From Sitta carolinensis (Eukaryota; Chordata; Aves; Passeriformes; Sittidae), in assembly GCA_032173965.1 (NCBI GenBank), contig CM063295.1, forward strand, positions 1,736,001-1,800,000: DNA of 64,000 bases, in the 5' to 3' direction. Every line of letters starts with the position of its first letter. Within the stretch, counting starts at the first letter, position 1. The position numbers and the translations under genes were made by a program. Shown here one piece after another: positions 32,581 to 43,860 of this stretch. The notes under the pieces were generated by a model. It had not been told where the DNA came from and did not search any database. It saw only the letters and a list, made by a program, of their open reading frames with translations.

Positions 32581-35295
32581 CAGTGCCGCAAGCCCGGGGC
32601 GGCCCCGGCGGGGACCCAGTGCTGGCGGGGACACGCCGTGAACGCGCGGGGCTCCGAGCCGGGCGGGGGCACTGCCGCGGGCCGTGCCAAAGTTTCCCTG
32701 GGAGCAGGCGCATCCTCTCCCGGCCACAGGAGTCCGGGGATGTGCCGGCAGACGCTGCTGCGGAGCACGTGTGTCCGGCCGGGATGGGCTTCCCTGGCAG
32801 CAGCTCTCCAGGGAACCCGCTGGGCATCCCGTGCCGTGCCGTGCCAGCTCAGCGGTGCCGCTGTGCCCACGGAAGCAGTGGGGCTGTGGGCAGCAGCGTG
32901 TGCACCCACGGCCTCCCGGAGCCATCCCCGATCCATCCTGGAGCCATCCCAGCCATGCCTGCTCACCTGAGCAGGGTCCCTGGCAGTCTGTGCTCCTCCC
33001 TGCCTGGCTGGGGCCGGGGACCCGGTGCAGCTGGGGGGTCCACAAGGATTGCCACGAGGCTCGCCGAGGCCTGTCCCTCTGGGCAGCAGCACCGGCGCTC
33101 GCCTCCCCCTCTCCCATCGGCGCTGCTGAGCGGCAGCCAAGGAGAATGTGCCGGTGCCGGAATTAGCCGGGCAGCCGGCAGGATGCGAGGTGTGAATGCT
33201 GGCACATGTTGTGCCCAACTGCTCCTCCGTGGCACTGAGCCACTGCCGGCTCCTGCCCCACGCTGCCAGCCCCGAGCAGAGCCCCTGCCTGCTCCAGCCA
33301 GGAGCCCTCCAGGCACTGGCTGTCCCCAGCGAGGTCCGGGGGGTCTCAGGGCCATCGGCTGCATCGACCCAGGTAGTCCGTCTTTCCTCCCGGGTTGCAG
33401 GAAGCTGTAGGATTTGTTTTGGCGTAAATCATGAGTTTTTGGAGCTTCAGTTCCAGTGAGTCGGTGCCCAGGTGGGGGGGAACAGGGATCGCGAGGGTGT
33501 GGGTGCTGCTGGCTGGAGGGGTGCACAGAATTCCCAGGGCTCCTGTCCCACAGCCCAGCCCGGGCTTGGAGCTGACCAGTGGCATCCAGCCTGTGTCGTC
33601 CAGGCCACAGGTGGCACGAGTTTGGCATTCTCAGCCAGGGAGGGAGCACCCGGGGTGGCAGTGTGGTGGCCCAGGGTCCCGTGTGGTGGCTGCAGGGACC
33701 ACCCCTCCCTGCTCGAGGGACGGCGAGGGATGGACACCCAGGGCTTGTGCCCAGAGGTTTCTCACCGTCCTGCCCTGCTTCGAGGTGGGCTGCACTGGTG
33801 TATGTGTGTGTGTCCGGTCCCTGAACGCCCCCCTGGTTGTCACCAGCTTGTCCCGAGTCTGTCTCCATCCCGTGGGATACGGCTGCCATCTCCTGTCACC
33901 TCCAGCACAGCCCCACCGGGGTGGGCTCCCCGGCGTGACTGGAGGTGCTGCCAGAGGCGCTCCCTGCTCTGCCACCGCCCCGGCGGCCGGCCCTGCTCCT
34001 GCCCCCGTGCCAGGGGCATTGCGTGGGTGCTGTGGCAGTGTGTCTGTCCCCCACGTCTGTCCCCACGTCTTTTCCCCTGTGTCAGTCTGCCCGTGCCTGC
34101 TCCCGGTGCCCGTCCCCCCGTGTCCCTCCCCCGTGCCCGTCCCCCCGTCCCCGCAGCCTCTAGATGGTGCCAGGAGAACGGGCAGCGAGCGGAGGCGGCG
34201 GGCGGGCGGGCGGTGCCGGGTGTTCTTGGGGTACCGGGGTACGGCGGGGCCACGGCGGGCCCCGTGGCTCTCCCCGTGCCCCCAGTTCAGTCCCTCCTTC
34301 CCCTGCAAGAAACCCGTTCTGCTTTTTTTCCCCAAGCAGCCCATCCCAAAGAAGCCCTCCAGTCCCGCTCCCTCCCAGCGGCTGAACAGCCGTCATTGTG
34401 CTCCGGGCTCAGCCCCGTTCCCAAGATCCCGAACGCGGCCGGTGCTGGCCCGGCCCGGCCCGGGGGATCGTCCCTTAGGGCGCTGTGCTCCCGCCCGGCC
34501 GCTCGGTCCCTCCGAGCCCCGGGAGCAGGGGCCGGGCCCTGGGCCGGGGGCAGCGCCCCGAGGGTCCCTGGCAGGGGCCCGGCGTGTGCCCCTCCCAGCG
34601 GGGCTGTGCCAGGGCGCCCGGGCTGCGGCCCCTCCCTGGGGAGCAGCCGCTGGGAATCTCCTCCCGCTGTCACCGCGGGGATGGCGGCGCGCAGGGGAGG
34701 ACACCGAGCTGGGGGCTCGCCCCGGGAACCAGCTCCCAGCACCCCTTCCCCTGGGAGCCCCCGAGGATGGGCTCTGTCCCCAGGGACCGCGGGGACACGC
34801 GGCGCCCCCGACACGGGGGGTGCCCGGGGCTGGGGGCGGGGGGTGCTGGCCCCGCAGGCGGGACACGCCGGAGCCCCCCGGGCTGAGCGGGTCCCCTCCG
34901 CCCGTGCTGCGGCTCCCGGCGTGCTCCGCTCCCGCCTTCCCTCCCTGCTTCCCTCCGCTGCTCCTTCCCAGCATCCCCGCAGCATCCCCGGCAGGTTTGG
35001 CTCCTGGCACCGGAGCGTGACAGGCGCGGGTGGCCGTGGGACCCCGGCCGTGGGGGGCTCGGCCCCTTGGCTGCGCTCTGACCGAGCGAGGGCGAAGGGA
35101 CGAGCGAACCTCTCGCTGAATTCCGAGGGGATTTGGCTCGCTGGGAATATTTTGGGCTTTCCAGGTCATTTCCCGCTGCCCACCCTGTCCAAGCACATCC
35201 CACGGCACCAGCCGGATATTCCCTTTCCGAGCACAAATCCCAGCGGCACTCGTGGTCCCTTGGGGAGGCGGGGGCTCTTCGCACGGTTTGGGATT
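32581..35295. other. GC-rich upstream region with CpG clusters, no supported gene
   Basis: CpG-rich sequence between the candidate exon and the AT-rich element at 35.3 kb. Frames of 529 and 615 codons on plus overlap frames of 308 and 313 codons on minus; composition (P, A, G, R, S) and both-strand openness mark them as effects of stop-poor GC-rich DNA. A short CCCGTGCCCGTCCCC tandem lies at about 34.09-34.15 kb. Confidence 0.6.
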
Positions 35296-35372
35296 GCACG
35301 AGGTGATAAACATGTTTGATCTGGCTCCTTTCATCTCGTTAATCTTAATTAGTTATTAATATTCCGGGAGCG
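35296..35372. promoter_or_regulatory. AT-rich element with homeodomain-type motifs
   Basis: Within GC-rich surroundings, about 75 bases hold GATAAACATGTTTGATC and TTAATCTTAATTAGTTATTA, with several TAAT cores. This pattern is typical of conserved enhancers. It is inferred from composition and motifs only. Confidence 0.4.
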
Positions 35373-35489
35373 CTTTGAAGACCACGAGCTCAGTGCGGGC
35401 GCTCCCTGGTACAAACTGGTGTTACTATGGCTCAGTGTGCCTGTCACCCACGTGCCACCGAGGGGCAGGGACACCCCACAGGGACCTGA

Positions 35490-35770
35490 CGTGCCCCACG
35501 GAGCCCTGCTGAGCCCGCCGGAGTCACGGGGAGCCCTGCTGAGCCCCACGGAGGCCTGGCAAGCTCTGAGGAGCCCCATGGAGCCCCACGGATCCTTATG
35601 GAGCCCCACGGATCCTTATGGAGCCCCACAGATCCCCACAGAGCCACGAGGACTCCCACAGAAGCTCAAGGAGCCCTGCTGAGCCCCATGGAGCCCCATG
35701 CAGCTCCGCTGAGCCCCAGAGTCCCACAGAGCCCCCCAAAACCCTGCCAAGCCCCAGGAGCCCCAGAGAA
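35490..35770 (+). repeat. GAGCCCCACGGA-type short tandem repeat
   Basis: Degenerate units built on GAGCCCCACGGATCCTTATG and GAGCCCTGCTGAGCCCC repeat over about 280 bases. Open frames in several phases here are repeat artefacts. Confidence 0.75.
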
Positions 35771-35973
35771 TCCCAGGAAGCCCTGCCAGGCCCAGCTGGT
35801 GCCAGTGCCAGCTCAGACCCTGTGTACCCAGGGCACAGCACCAGGATGGTGACACTGGGTGCTGGCCCACGTGTGGGGCGTGTGACACTGTCCCTGCAGC
35901 CCCCCCCCCCCCGGTCCCTGGGCTGGCTCCCCGGGCGGCTGCACCTCCCGCCTGACCTAGAAACAGCCCCGAG

Positions 35974-35983
35974 CTATAAATAG
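35974..35983 (+). promoter_or_regulatory. MEF2 consensus / TATA-like element
   Basis: CTATAAATAG is an exact MEF2 site (YTAWWWWTAR) and also contains a canonical TATAAATA (35975-35982). It is followed about 30 bases later by GC-rich sequence where a start site could lie. It stands 1.7 kb upstream of the SBK1 CpG island. Either a muscle/neuron enhancer site or a core promoter is possible. Confidence 0.45.
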
Positions 35984-36550
35984 GGCGAGAGTTGACGGAA
36001 AGCTCGGCGGAGCCGCTCGGAACGCCGCGAGCGGGAGGCTGCGGGAGCCAGGATGGCACCGCAAGGACAGGCAGGGGACACGGGGGGAGAGGGGCCTGGG
36101 GAAGGGGCCAGGCTGGAGCCACCGCATCCCCAGCGACCCACGGAGCGAGTGCGAGGCAGCGGCCGTGGCTTTCCCTGGCCCGTGCCTGCTGCTGCAGTGA
36201 CACAGAGAGCCCCCCGGCCCGGCCCGCGTCCCACTGTTTTCCTCTTTCGCCAACCTTCCCTCCTCAGGCGCTCTCGTGCCCCGTCCCAGCCCGGCAGGGG
36301 CCGCCTCGAGCATCGCCAGCCCCACGCACCCCGCCCCGGCTGGCCGGGTCACTGCGCTCCGGCATTTCTCCTCCCAGCGCCGCCCCGATGCCACCACCCC
36401 GGTGGGAGTCACCCACCCTTGGAGCATCCCAGCCGCAGGAGCCGGGAGCTGAGGCAGGAACGGGCGAGGGGATGGAGGGCACCATCCCTGGCGGTGCCCC
36501 GTGCGCGGCTGCCGGGCGGGAAGAGGGCGACAGTGGCACAGCCGATGCTG

Positions 36551-36625
36551 GCACAAATTAAAGCGGAGTGTCGGAGTGTGATTCAGCCTCTTGCCTTAAA
36601 GTCATTCATGAAAAGACTTAATTGC
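36551..36625. promoter_or_regulatory. AT-rich candidate conserved element
   Basis: A low-CpG island of sequence (GATTCAGCCTCTTGCC, then CATTCATGAAAAGACTTAAT) stands out from its GC-rich flanks 1 kb upstream of the SBK1 promoter. No gene is recognised. Confidence 0.3.
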
Positions 36626-37261
36626 TCCGCATCCTCAGCGCGAGCGGAGCAGAGCCATCAGTGAGTCAGTGCCGATGGCTCCCCGGCCCTCCCCGCCTTG
36701 CGGGGCCTCAGGGGGCAGCGGCACGGCCCCGGTCCCGGCTGATGTGTGGGATCAGTCCGAGTGCCCCTCGGAGGGTGGGGCAGCCCCACGACTGCGGGTC
36801 CCCTTAAGGTGACACCGCGGGAGCAAAGGGACCTGGCACCCAGCTGAGAGACAAAGAAGTCCCTAAGCAAATCCTGCGTTAAACATCCCTGCTTGGCCTT
36901 GGTGGGCACAGAAGGAAATCCGGGAAGACGAGGTGTGGTCCAGGGATGCTCCAAGAGGGAGCACAGCTCCAACCGCTCGCCTTCCTCCGGGAGAGCTGTC
37001 ACTGTCCCCCAGGCTGGAGGTGCCTGGGAGCTCCTGGTGCCCAGCTCTGGCATCACTTGCTGAAAGTGTTGCTGAATTTAAGGTACCCGAAGGGAAGCCC
37101 CCGTGATGTCCTTGCCTCATCTGGCACTCCCTGGCTTGGCCTGAATGTTCCCACCATTCCTGAGCCACAGGAGAAGCCACATGTCCCACACACACCGAGG
37201 AGCAGCATTTTGGGGGACTGGCTGTGCCATGGTGGGCATTGCCTGTGCCACGGTGGCTCAG

Positions 37262-37425
37262 GTTGTCCAGAGAAGCTGTGGCCACTCCACCCTACACATG
37301 TCCAAAGGCTGTCTTGGATGGGGCTCGGATCAGCCTGGGATGGTGGAAGGTGTTCCATGGCAGGGGTTGGAACGAGATGGTCCTGCAGGTCCCCTCCAAC
37401 CCAACGCCACCCATTCCCTGACCCA
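37262..37425 (+). mobile_element. CR1 LINE tail, diverged
   Basis: AGAGAAGCTGTGGCCACTCC, CAGCCTGGGATGGTGG and CCCCTCCAACCCAACGCC are in the order of a forward CR1 3' end. It is older than the main-subfamily copies. Confidence 0.75.
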
Positions 37426-37599
37426 GGGCGGGCATCACCCACACTATGGGGGCGTCACCTGTGCCAAAGGAGAGGGAACAGAGTCTTGCAGGGCTCAAGG
37501 ACAGCAGGGCCCGGGCCTAGGGAAGCGGTGGGCAGCAGAACAAGGTCCTGTGCTTGGGCACGGTGCTGGTGACCCCCGGATGCTCCAAGCTTGGACAGG

Positions 37600-38550
37600 C
37601 GGGGTCCTTGGGTGGGGTAGGGTGTGAAGCCGGCCCCTGCGGAGCACCGCTCCCATCCCCGTTGTCCCCAGCGCCGTGGTGTGCTCCGAGCCGAACCCGC
37701 GGCTCCGGAGCTCCGCACCCGGCGGGAGGGGGCGGCTCAGCCGCGACCCCCCTTTCCTGGGCTGCTCCCGCCCCGACTGCCCCCGGCCACATCGGGGGGG
37801 CGGGGACGAGCAGCGCCCCGCATCCCGCATCGCCCATTCCGCATCCCCCCATCCCCGCGGGGCCGGAGCCCCCCCGCGCCTCCCGCTCCTCCCGCTCCGC
37901 GCTCCCTCCCCGGGGCGGCGCCGGTGCTGGTGCGGGCGGAGCGCGGCGCGGGGCGGGCGCTGCCGGGGGTTGCGGGGGGCGCCGCGCTCCGCTCCCTCCG
38001 CTCCCTCCGCTCCCTCCGCTCCCTCCGCTCCTCCGGCGGCGGCGGGGCCGCGGCATGAGGAGCCCGGCGGGGCGGGCGGAGCGCGGCGGCGGCGGCGGCG
38101 GCTCCTCTCCCGCCGGGGACGGGGCGCGGCGGCGGCTCGCCCCTCCGGTAAGGTGGCGGTGCGGGGATGGGGTGCGGGGATGAGGATACGGGGATGGGGC
38201 TGCGGGGATGGGGGTGCGGGGGGCGCTGCCCGCCCGGTACCGAGGCCGCCCTTTGTTTGCCCGCACGGCGCGGGGAGGGGACAAAACCCCCATCCCGGTA
38301 CAACCGGCGCTCCGGGATGAATGGAGCGGGGTGGGCACCGCGAGCTGCGGGCGCTGTCCCCGGGATCGGTCGCCCCCCCAGCCCCGGGTCCCTTCTGCGG
38401 CCGGTGGCACCTGCGCCCCGGGCGGCCCCGGTACGGCGGGGGGGCGAGGGGGAGGGACGGGGACCGAGGGGCGTGAGTGACACCGAGCGGTGCTGGGGCC
38501 GAGGGGCCGGTGCCCGGGGGCTCCCGGCGGGTTTGGGGGTGTCTGGAAGG
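37600..38550 (+). promoter_or_regulatory. SBK1: CpG island promoter of SBK1
   Basis: Very high CpG density with several GGGGCGGG-type Sp1 boxes, a (GCTCCCTCC)n stretch at 37987-38030 and a GGC-rich run. No TATA box is present close to the presumed start. It lies upstream of, and in the right orientation for, SBK1, whose mammalian gene also begins with a non-coding first exon. Confidence 0.7.
37985..38147 (+). other. SBK1: Probable SBK1 non-coding exon 1 (3' end at 38147; 5' end uncertain)
   Basis: A strong donor (CTCCG/GTAAGG) at 38148 ends a CpG-island segment, and the SBK1 start codon lies seven bases after the acceptor of the next exon, so an upstream untranslated exon must exist. An ATG at 38055 opens 31 codons to the donor (MRSPAGRAERGG...); joined to exon 2 it would end at 45633-45635 after overlapping the SBK1 start in another frame, i.e. 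an overlapping upstream ORF. The exon's use is inferred, not shown. Confidence 0.5.
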
Positions 38551-38619
38551 GTGCGCTGAGCTGGAAGGCAGCTGGGAACAGAGGAAGGGGAGAGCAGGGA
38601 GAGACGGCCTCGGGGGCAG

Positions 38620-38985
38620 CTCAGGCCGTGTCCCCTCGTGTCCCCTCATTGTGTCCCCTTGTGTCCCCTCATCCCCTCCCCATCTCATCTCCCCTCATGT
38701 TCCCTCACCTCCCCTTGTCTTCCCTCACCAGCTTCCTCTCGTCCCTATTATCTCCCCTCATATCCTCTTGTCATCTCCCCTCATGCCCCGTCCATCAGCT
38801 CCCCTCGTTTCCCCTCATTGTCTCTCCTCATCGTGTCCTCTCTTGTCCCCTCGTCATCTCCCCGTGTCATCTCCTCTCGTCATCTCGCTTTGCTTCCCCT
38901 CGCATCCCTTCGCCACGTCCCCTCCTGCCTCCTTGTGTCCCCCCTCACCTCCCTATGTCCCCTTTCCCCTCCCCTGCTGTCCCCT
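38620..38985 (+). repeat. CCCCTCAT / CCCCTTGTGTC pyrimidine-rich degenerate repeat
   Basis: About 360 bases of irregular units such as GTGTCCCCTCAT, TCATCTCCCCTCAT and TTCCCTCACC. The plus strand is strongly pyrimidine-biased, producing artefactual serine/proline/leucine frames. Confidence 0.75.
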
Positions 38986-39509
38986 GCTGTCCCCTGGCCG
39001 CGGCCGCGGGGCCGACCTCCATCGCCCCCCGGCGCTGCCGGGCTGCAGCGGGAAGGGGAGCGTGACCCACTTTCCTCCGGGTCCGGCCGCGCTGCCGCCG
39101 TGGCCGCGGGCGGGCGGCGCCAGCCGTGCCCCAGCACAGCTCGGGCACCGGGGACAGGGTGGCCCGGCCTCGGCCCCCTCTGTGCTGGACCCACGGCGAG
39201 GCAGAGCCGGCTGTCCGTGTGCCCAGCCCCCGACCTGCCCGGGGTCACCGTGTCACCGCGCCCGGCCCGCCGTGCTGCGGGAGGAGACCGTGGCAGAGGT
39301 GGGAGCGTCCTCCCTGCCGGGAGCATCCCAGAGGCTGAGGCGGGGGCGATGCCCGGGCTGCACGGGGCACGTAAAGCCCCTTGACTGGAGCCAGGGCTGG
39401 GGTTTGTGGCAGAGGGACTTGTCCCTGCTGTCTCCAGGAGCGAGCGGGGCCGAGGGCCGGCTGGCCCTGCCGCGGGGTCGGGCAGGTGCCGCTCGGGGCG
39501 TTTGTCTTT

Positions 39510-39612
39510 GCAGATCCCAACCGTGCGGTGCTGCCGGCGCTGGCGGAAGAGTTTTGGGAGGGAGATGATGACAGGCTGATGAAACCAATCAAACAATGAA
39601 GTAATCATAAAT
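39510..39612 (+). other. Candidate conserved element or terminal exon
   Basis: A good acceptor (GTTTGTCTTTGCAG, ending at 39513) is followed by a frame reading DPNRAVLPALAEEFWEG... and ending KPIKQ stop at 39597-39599, with balanced residue use. The last 50 bases (GATGAAACCAATCAAACAAT, then GTAATCATAAATC) are AT-rich with PBX/HOX-like cores. It may be regulatory rather than coding. No family is recognised. Confidence 0.25.
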
Positions 39613-41504
39613 CCCCGGTGCTGGCGGCGAAGGCGGGAGGAGCTGCAGGCTGGAGGAGCTGAAGTCCTAACGAAGCCATCCTGCTCGGCAGCAAAAACCC
39701 CGGGAGGCCGAAGCACCGAAAGGCAGCCAAGGTCCTGTGACTGGGGCCGATGGACAGAGACAGCCCCGAGTGGATGAGGGCAGGGAAAATCCTGCCGGCA
39801 GCTCCGGGAGAGCAGTGCGGAGGGCACGGGGAACCGCGGCAGGAAGGAGGAGCAGTGGCTCCTGGGGGAGCTGGCGGAGGAGACAGTCCTGGCACTGCTT
39901 GGTTTGCTCTTCCCAAGTGGTCTGTGAAACCTGAATCCTGGGACCAAAGGCTGAGGAAGCTTGTCACAGGCTGCTGGCCAGGATGGGAGATGGTTCCTGC
40001 AGCGGGGGACACCACGGCTGCGTGTGACAGGGCCTGACCCTGCCCTGCAGCTGGAACATCTGCACTGGGACAGCAGCTCCTGCAACTGGGAGCCCGTGCC
40101 TGGCTGGGCGTTCATTGGATTTGTTGAAGACAATCCTGCTGCCGAGCAGGCTGCTCTGGTCTAGGCAAGGAGCTGGTATGAGAATTACCTGGATAACTTG
40201 GAATTCAGTGCCAGTTCAGTCCTAAACTGGGGGCACTGGGGAGTCCCAGTTGCTGCGGGTGCTTTGGTTGAGGCTCAGTGCTGGTTCCAGTGGTGTCCGT
40301 GGTGCTGTCCTGCTGCTGTGGAGCCAGCTGGACATGGAGACCTGCCCACCCGTGGCCTCTTTGAGGTGGCTGCTCCTCCTGGGCAGCAGGATGCTGACAG
40401 AGGGGCTGTCCCCACCCCACTGCCAGCAGCCAATGTCCCTGTGCCCTGTGTGACCAGCCACCTCCCAGACACACTCGGCTTCTCCCGAGTGGCTTTGGGC
40501 GGCCCTGGGGTGGCACATGGATGCAGGAACCCTTTCCCTGTGCCTGTTTTGCTGCTTTGGGTGAGGTGGGAGGTGGCTGGAGGCTGCCTGGCCATGGTGG
40601 GCCAGGCATGAGATTCCTGTCCTGCCCCCACAGCCACGTTGTCCTCGTTAGGCCAAGGTGCCTTTGCGAGCCCTCCCTGGGCTCCAGCGTGCCACAGCCC
40701 CTGGGAAGCACAGCTCAGATCTGGTGTGCAGGTCCCAGAGGCACGGAAGGGAGGAGAGGCTGTCCCTGGAACGGGGTCAAGCAGGAATGGAGGTGGCAGG
40801 GGCTGGAAATGGAGTGGGGCACTGAGAGGCAGCTGCTAAGCGTGGGGCACCTGGCTGGCCAAAAGCAGCACTGGCCCCTCGTTCCAGTGACACCAGGGTG
40901 GTGCTGGCATGTGGAGAACTGGGAGAGGGGATGGCTCTGGCAGGGCCCAGGGACTTTACTGGCTCAGTGCTTCGTTTACGGGAAACACGGCAGGTTTGGA
41001 AGCTGGTTGGGGTGTGGAGGGAGGGAGGTCCCTCCTGAGGAGTGCCTTGGCCTCCAGCCTGCTGGGTTTGGGTGGGAGTCCAGCTCATAACTGAAGGTTC
41101 GGGGATGGGAAACAGGGCAAACCAAGCTCTGCCGAGCACAGGGACAGAGCAGTGTGGGCCTGTGCCCATCCCACTGCTGCCTTTCACATTTCTCCCCTCT
41201 TTAAAGAGAAATCTGGGTCTTGCAGATCTATGCCCTGCATAGATTTTGCCTTCATTTTCCCAATTCCTTGCCCCAGAACAGCCCACGGTGCGAGTCCCAG
41301 CCCTGGTGCTCAACCGTGCATCAGGCTCAGCCCAAACCCTTTTCCTGTAACCTCCCTCAATAACCAGGTTGTTTTTCTGTCAGTCTCTGATGTGGCCAGA
41401 GGGATTTTTTTCCCCCCTTTCCCTCTTAATTTCCAAGCAGCCGCTGCTCCAGCAGCCTCCTCTGCGGGAGCCTGGGGCAACTCTCCCGGGCGGCCTCTGC
41501 TCCT

Positions 41505-41545
41505 CTCAATGAGCTCCTAATGAGTTTGCAATTAGTTATCGGCAG
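41505..41545. promoter_or_regulatory. AT-rich candidate regulatory element
   Basis: TAATGAGTTTGCAATTAGTT with two TAAT/ATTA cores sits in otherwise GC-rich intron sequence. A TATAAATA string occurs 230 bases downstream (41774-41781). Function is inferred only from motif content. Confidence 0.25.
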
Positions 41546-42159
41546 AGCCGATGTGCCCAGGGCTGGGCGTGCGGCGGAGCGGGATCCAGGGCAGGGGAAA
41601 GCATCGCCCAGCAGGGAACAGCGCCGGGGCAGGACCAGCCTCGGCTCCCGGCAGGATGCCGGGCTGTGGATACCGGATAATGTCCTAGCGGGATCTGCTC
41701 CACGGGGCTGGGGATGGAGCCGGGAGGTTTGGGAAGAGGAGCGGCAGCTGCCGACGGGAGACGAGTGGCTGCCTATAAATACCTGCCAGGGAGCAAGGAA
41801 GAGGTGGGTGGATTATCCTCCACACTCAATGAGATAAACGGTTCTGAAGCTTAAACACAGAACAATTTTAGTCTGAATAGTAGGAGAAATGGCTCAGGAT
41901 GCGGAGATGACGGCAGGAGAGCCTGTGGAGAGCGGCAGGTCCCGGGGCCGCTTGGCAGCAGCCGCGCTGCCTCTTTGTCACTGGAGCCGCGGGGGCTTTG
42001 CCAGGACCCGGCCGGGATGCGCATCCTCCTCCCTGCTTGGGAAAGCTCCTTCAGGAGCACCTGAAACGGAGCTGGAGAGGGCGTTTGTCTTCCTTCGGGT
42101 GTGGCGTGGACTTCCAGGGTTTCAGAGGAGCTGGGGCGCCGGGACAGGCCCGGCTCTGG

Positions 42160-42474
42160 CTCTGGAGTGACCCGATCTGGCTCAGGAGTGACCCGATCTG
42201 GCTCAGGAGTGACCCGATCTGGCTCTGGAATGACCCGATCTGGTTCTGGAGTGACTCGATCTGGCTCTGGAGTGACCCGATCTGGCTCTGGAGTGACCCG
42301 ATCTGGCTCTGGAATGACCCGATCTGGCTCTGGAATGACCCGATCTGGTTCTGGAGTGACTCGATCTGGTTCTGGAATGACCCGATCTGGTTCTGGAGTG
42401 ACTCGATCTGGTTCTGGAATGACCCGATCTGGCTCTGGAATGACCCGATCTGGCTCTGGAGTGACCCGATCTGG
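42160..42474 (+). repeat. 21-base minisatellite, 15 units
   Basis: Fifteen uninterrupted copies of CTCTGGAGTGACCCGATCTG+G, with variants at few positions (CTC/TTC start, GGAGTG/GGAATG, ACCCG/ACTCG, one CTCAGG type used twice). Variant order suggests block duplication of two-unit segments. The period is a multiple of three and no unit has a stop in several frames, so frames of 343 and 318 residues on plus and 260 and 172 on minus run through it; I regard them as artefacts. Confidence 0.97.
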
Positions 42475-43522
42475 CTGCACAGGTGCTCCTTGGTGCGACT
42501 GGCCTGGCTGCAGAAGGATGTGGGACCTCAGCCCTGGCCCGGCCAGATTGGTGGCATCTCCTGCCCACTGGCACTGCCATCCATCCCTCCGTGTCCCGCC
42601 ATTCCCGCATCCCTGCTGTTCCTGGGAGCGCACGGAGCTGGAACCGAGCTCTCGCTGCCTCCCGCTGCCGCCCCGCTTCGCTGCTCACATCAAACCCATC
42701 ACGTTGGCAAAAGCCTTTCAATTTTTAATGAAAACTTCTGCGTTTACGCTTTCCTTGGCCTCGGCGCGTCGGTGTTTCGGTCTCCGCCGCTGTTCGGCTC
42801 CTCCGGGGATGGCGCTGGCCCCGCGTCCCCGCTCGCCCTGGCCGGGCAGGGGTCGCCGTTCGGAGCTCGGCAGGATCCCGGCACAGCCCAGTACTGGCAG
42901 CACAGCCCGGTGCCAGCTGTGCCAGCCCACGCCGCAGCACGGGACCGCACTTGGCGAGTTCCTTGCTTCCCGTGGATGTTCCTCGGTGGCTGGTTGGGAA
43001 GGAGACACCTGGAAACCCCAACGGGCTGAGCCAAGGGGAAAAGCAAACAGCCCTTGACTTGGAGAGCACTTCCACAAGCTGCCAGTCCGCCCTCTCCTCT
43101 CTCCCGTCCAACCAGCAGGGTTTTTCCTCAAACCCAACCTTCCCGACTTGAATAATTGCATTTCAACGCCGGTTAGTGAAGGGACATTGGTGAGCACAGT
43201 CGTAAATCCAAGTGTAGCCGGAGTTGTTCTTGCAGGATGCTGGGGGCTGTTCTCAGTCCTGCCTCCAGCGAGCTGCTGCTGATCCACCTCCACCTCCAGC
43301 ACCCAGACACTGAGATGGTGCTCCTCTGCCAGGGGGCCAATGAAACACTATGGAGATGAGCTGCTTCGGAGATCTTATGAGTCAAACTGTTACATTTTTG
43401 GAACATCATGATGTTGAAGTTCCTTTTCTATTTTTTCCCCAACTTCCCAGGGAAAAAATATAACTATAATAAGTGAAGAAGCTGAGCTTTGGTTTGGGAT
43501 GACAGGCAGCATAGTGGGGGAA

Positions 43523-43860
43523 AGGAAGGAAGGAAGGAAGGAAGGAAGGAAGAGGAAGGAAGGAAGGAAGGAAGGAAGGAAGGAAGGAAGGAAGGAAGGA
43601 AGGAAGGAAGGAAGGAAGGAAGGAAGGAAGGAAGGAAGGAAGGAAGGAAGGAAGGAAGGAAGGAGGAAGGAAGGAAGGAAGGAAGGAAGGAAGGAAGGAA
43701 GGAAGGAAGGAAGGAAGGAAGGAAGGAAGGAAGGAAGGAAGGAAGGAAGGAAGGAAGGAAGGAAGGAAGGAAGAGAAGGAAGGAAGGGAGGAAGGGGAGG
43801 AAGGGAGGGAAGGGAGGAAGGGAGGAAGGGAGGAAGGGAGGAAGGGAGGAGGAGGAAGGG
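43523..43860 (+). repeat. Long (GGAA)n microsatellite with GGGA-rich tail
   Basis: GGAA units run from about 43523 to 43771 with two small interruptions (near 43551 and 43662), then change to GGGAGGAA units to 43858. The plus strand is pure purine. Frames of over 190 residues (GRKE / SFLP repeats) are artefacts. Confidence 0.97.

Noticed and set aside
33431..35319. Large open frames as a novel GC-rich protein
   Set aside because: Both strands are open in several frames, composition is proline/alanine/glycine/arginine-rich, and no motif or splice structure supports coding.
41774..41781. TATAAATA as a core promoter
   Set aside because: No CpG island, leader or exon follows it, and it does not complete a MEF2 site; kept only as a note.
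41998..43057. Repeat proteins of 318-343 residues through the 21-base array
   Set aside because: The period is a multiple of three and stop-free, so openness is automatic; flanks show no coding signature.
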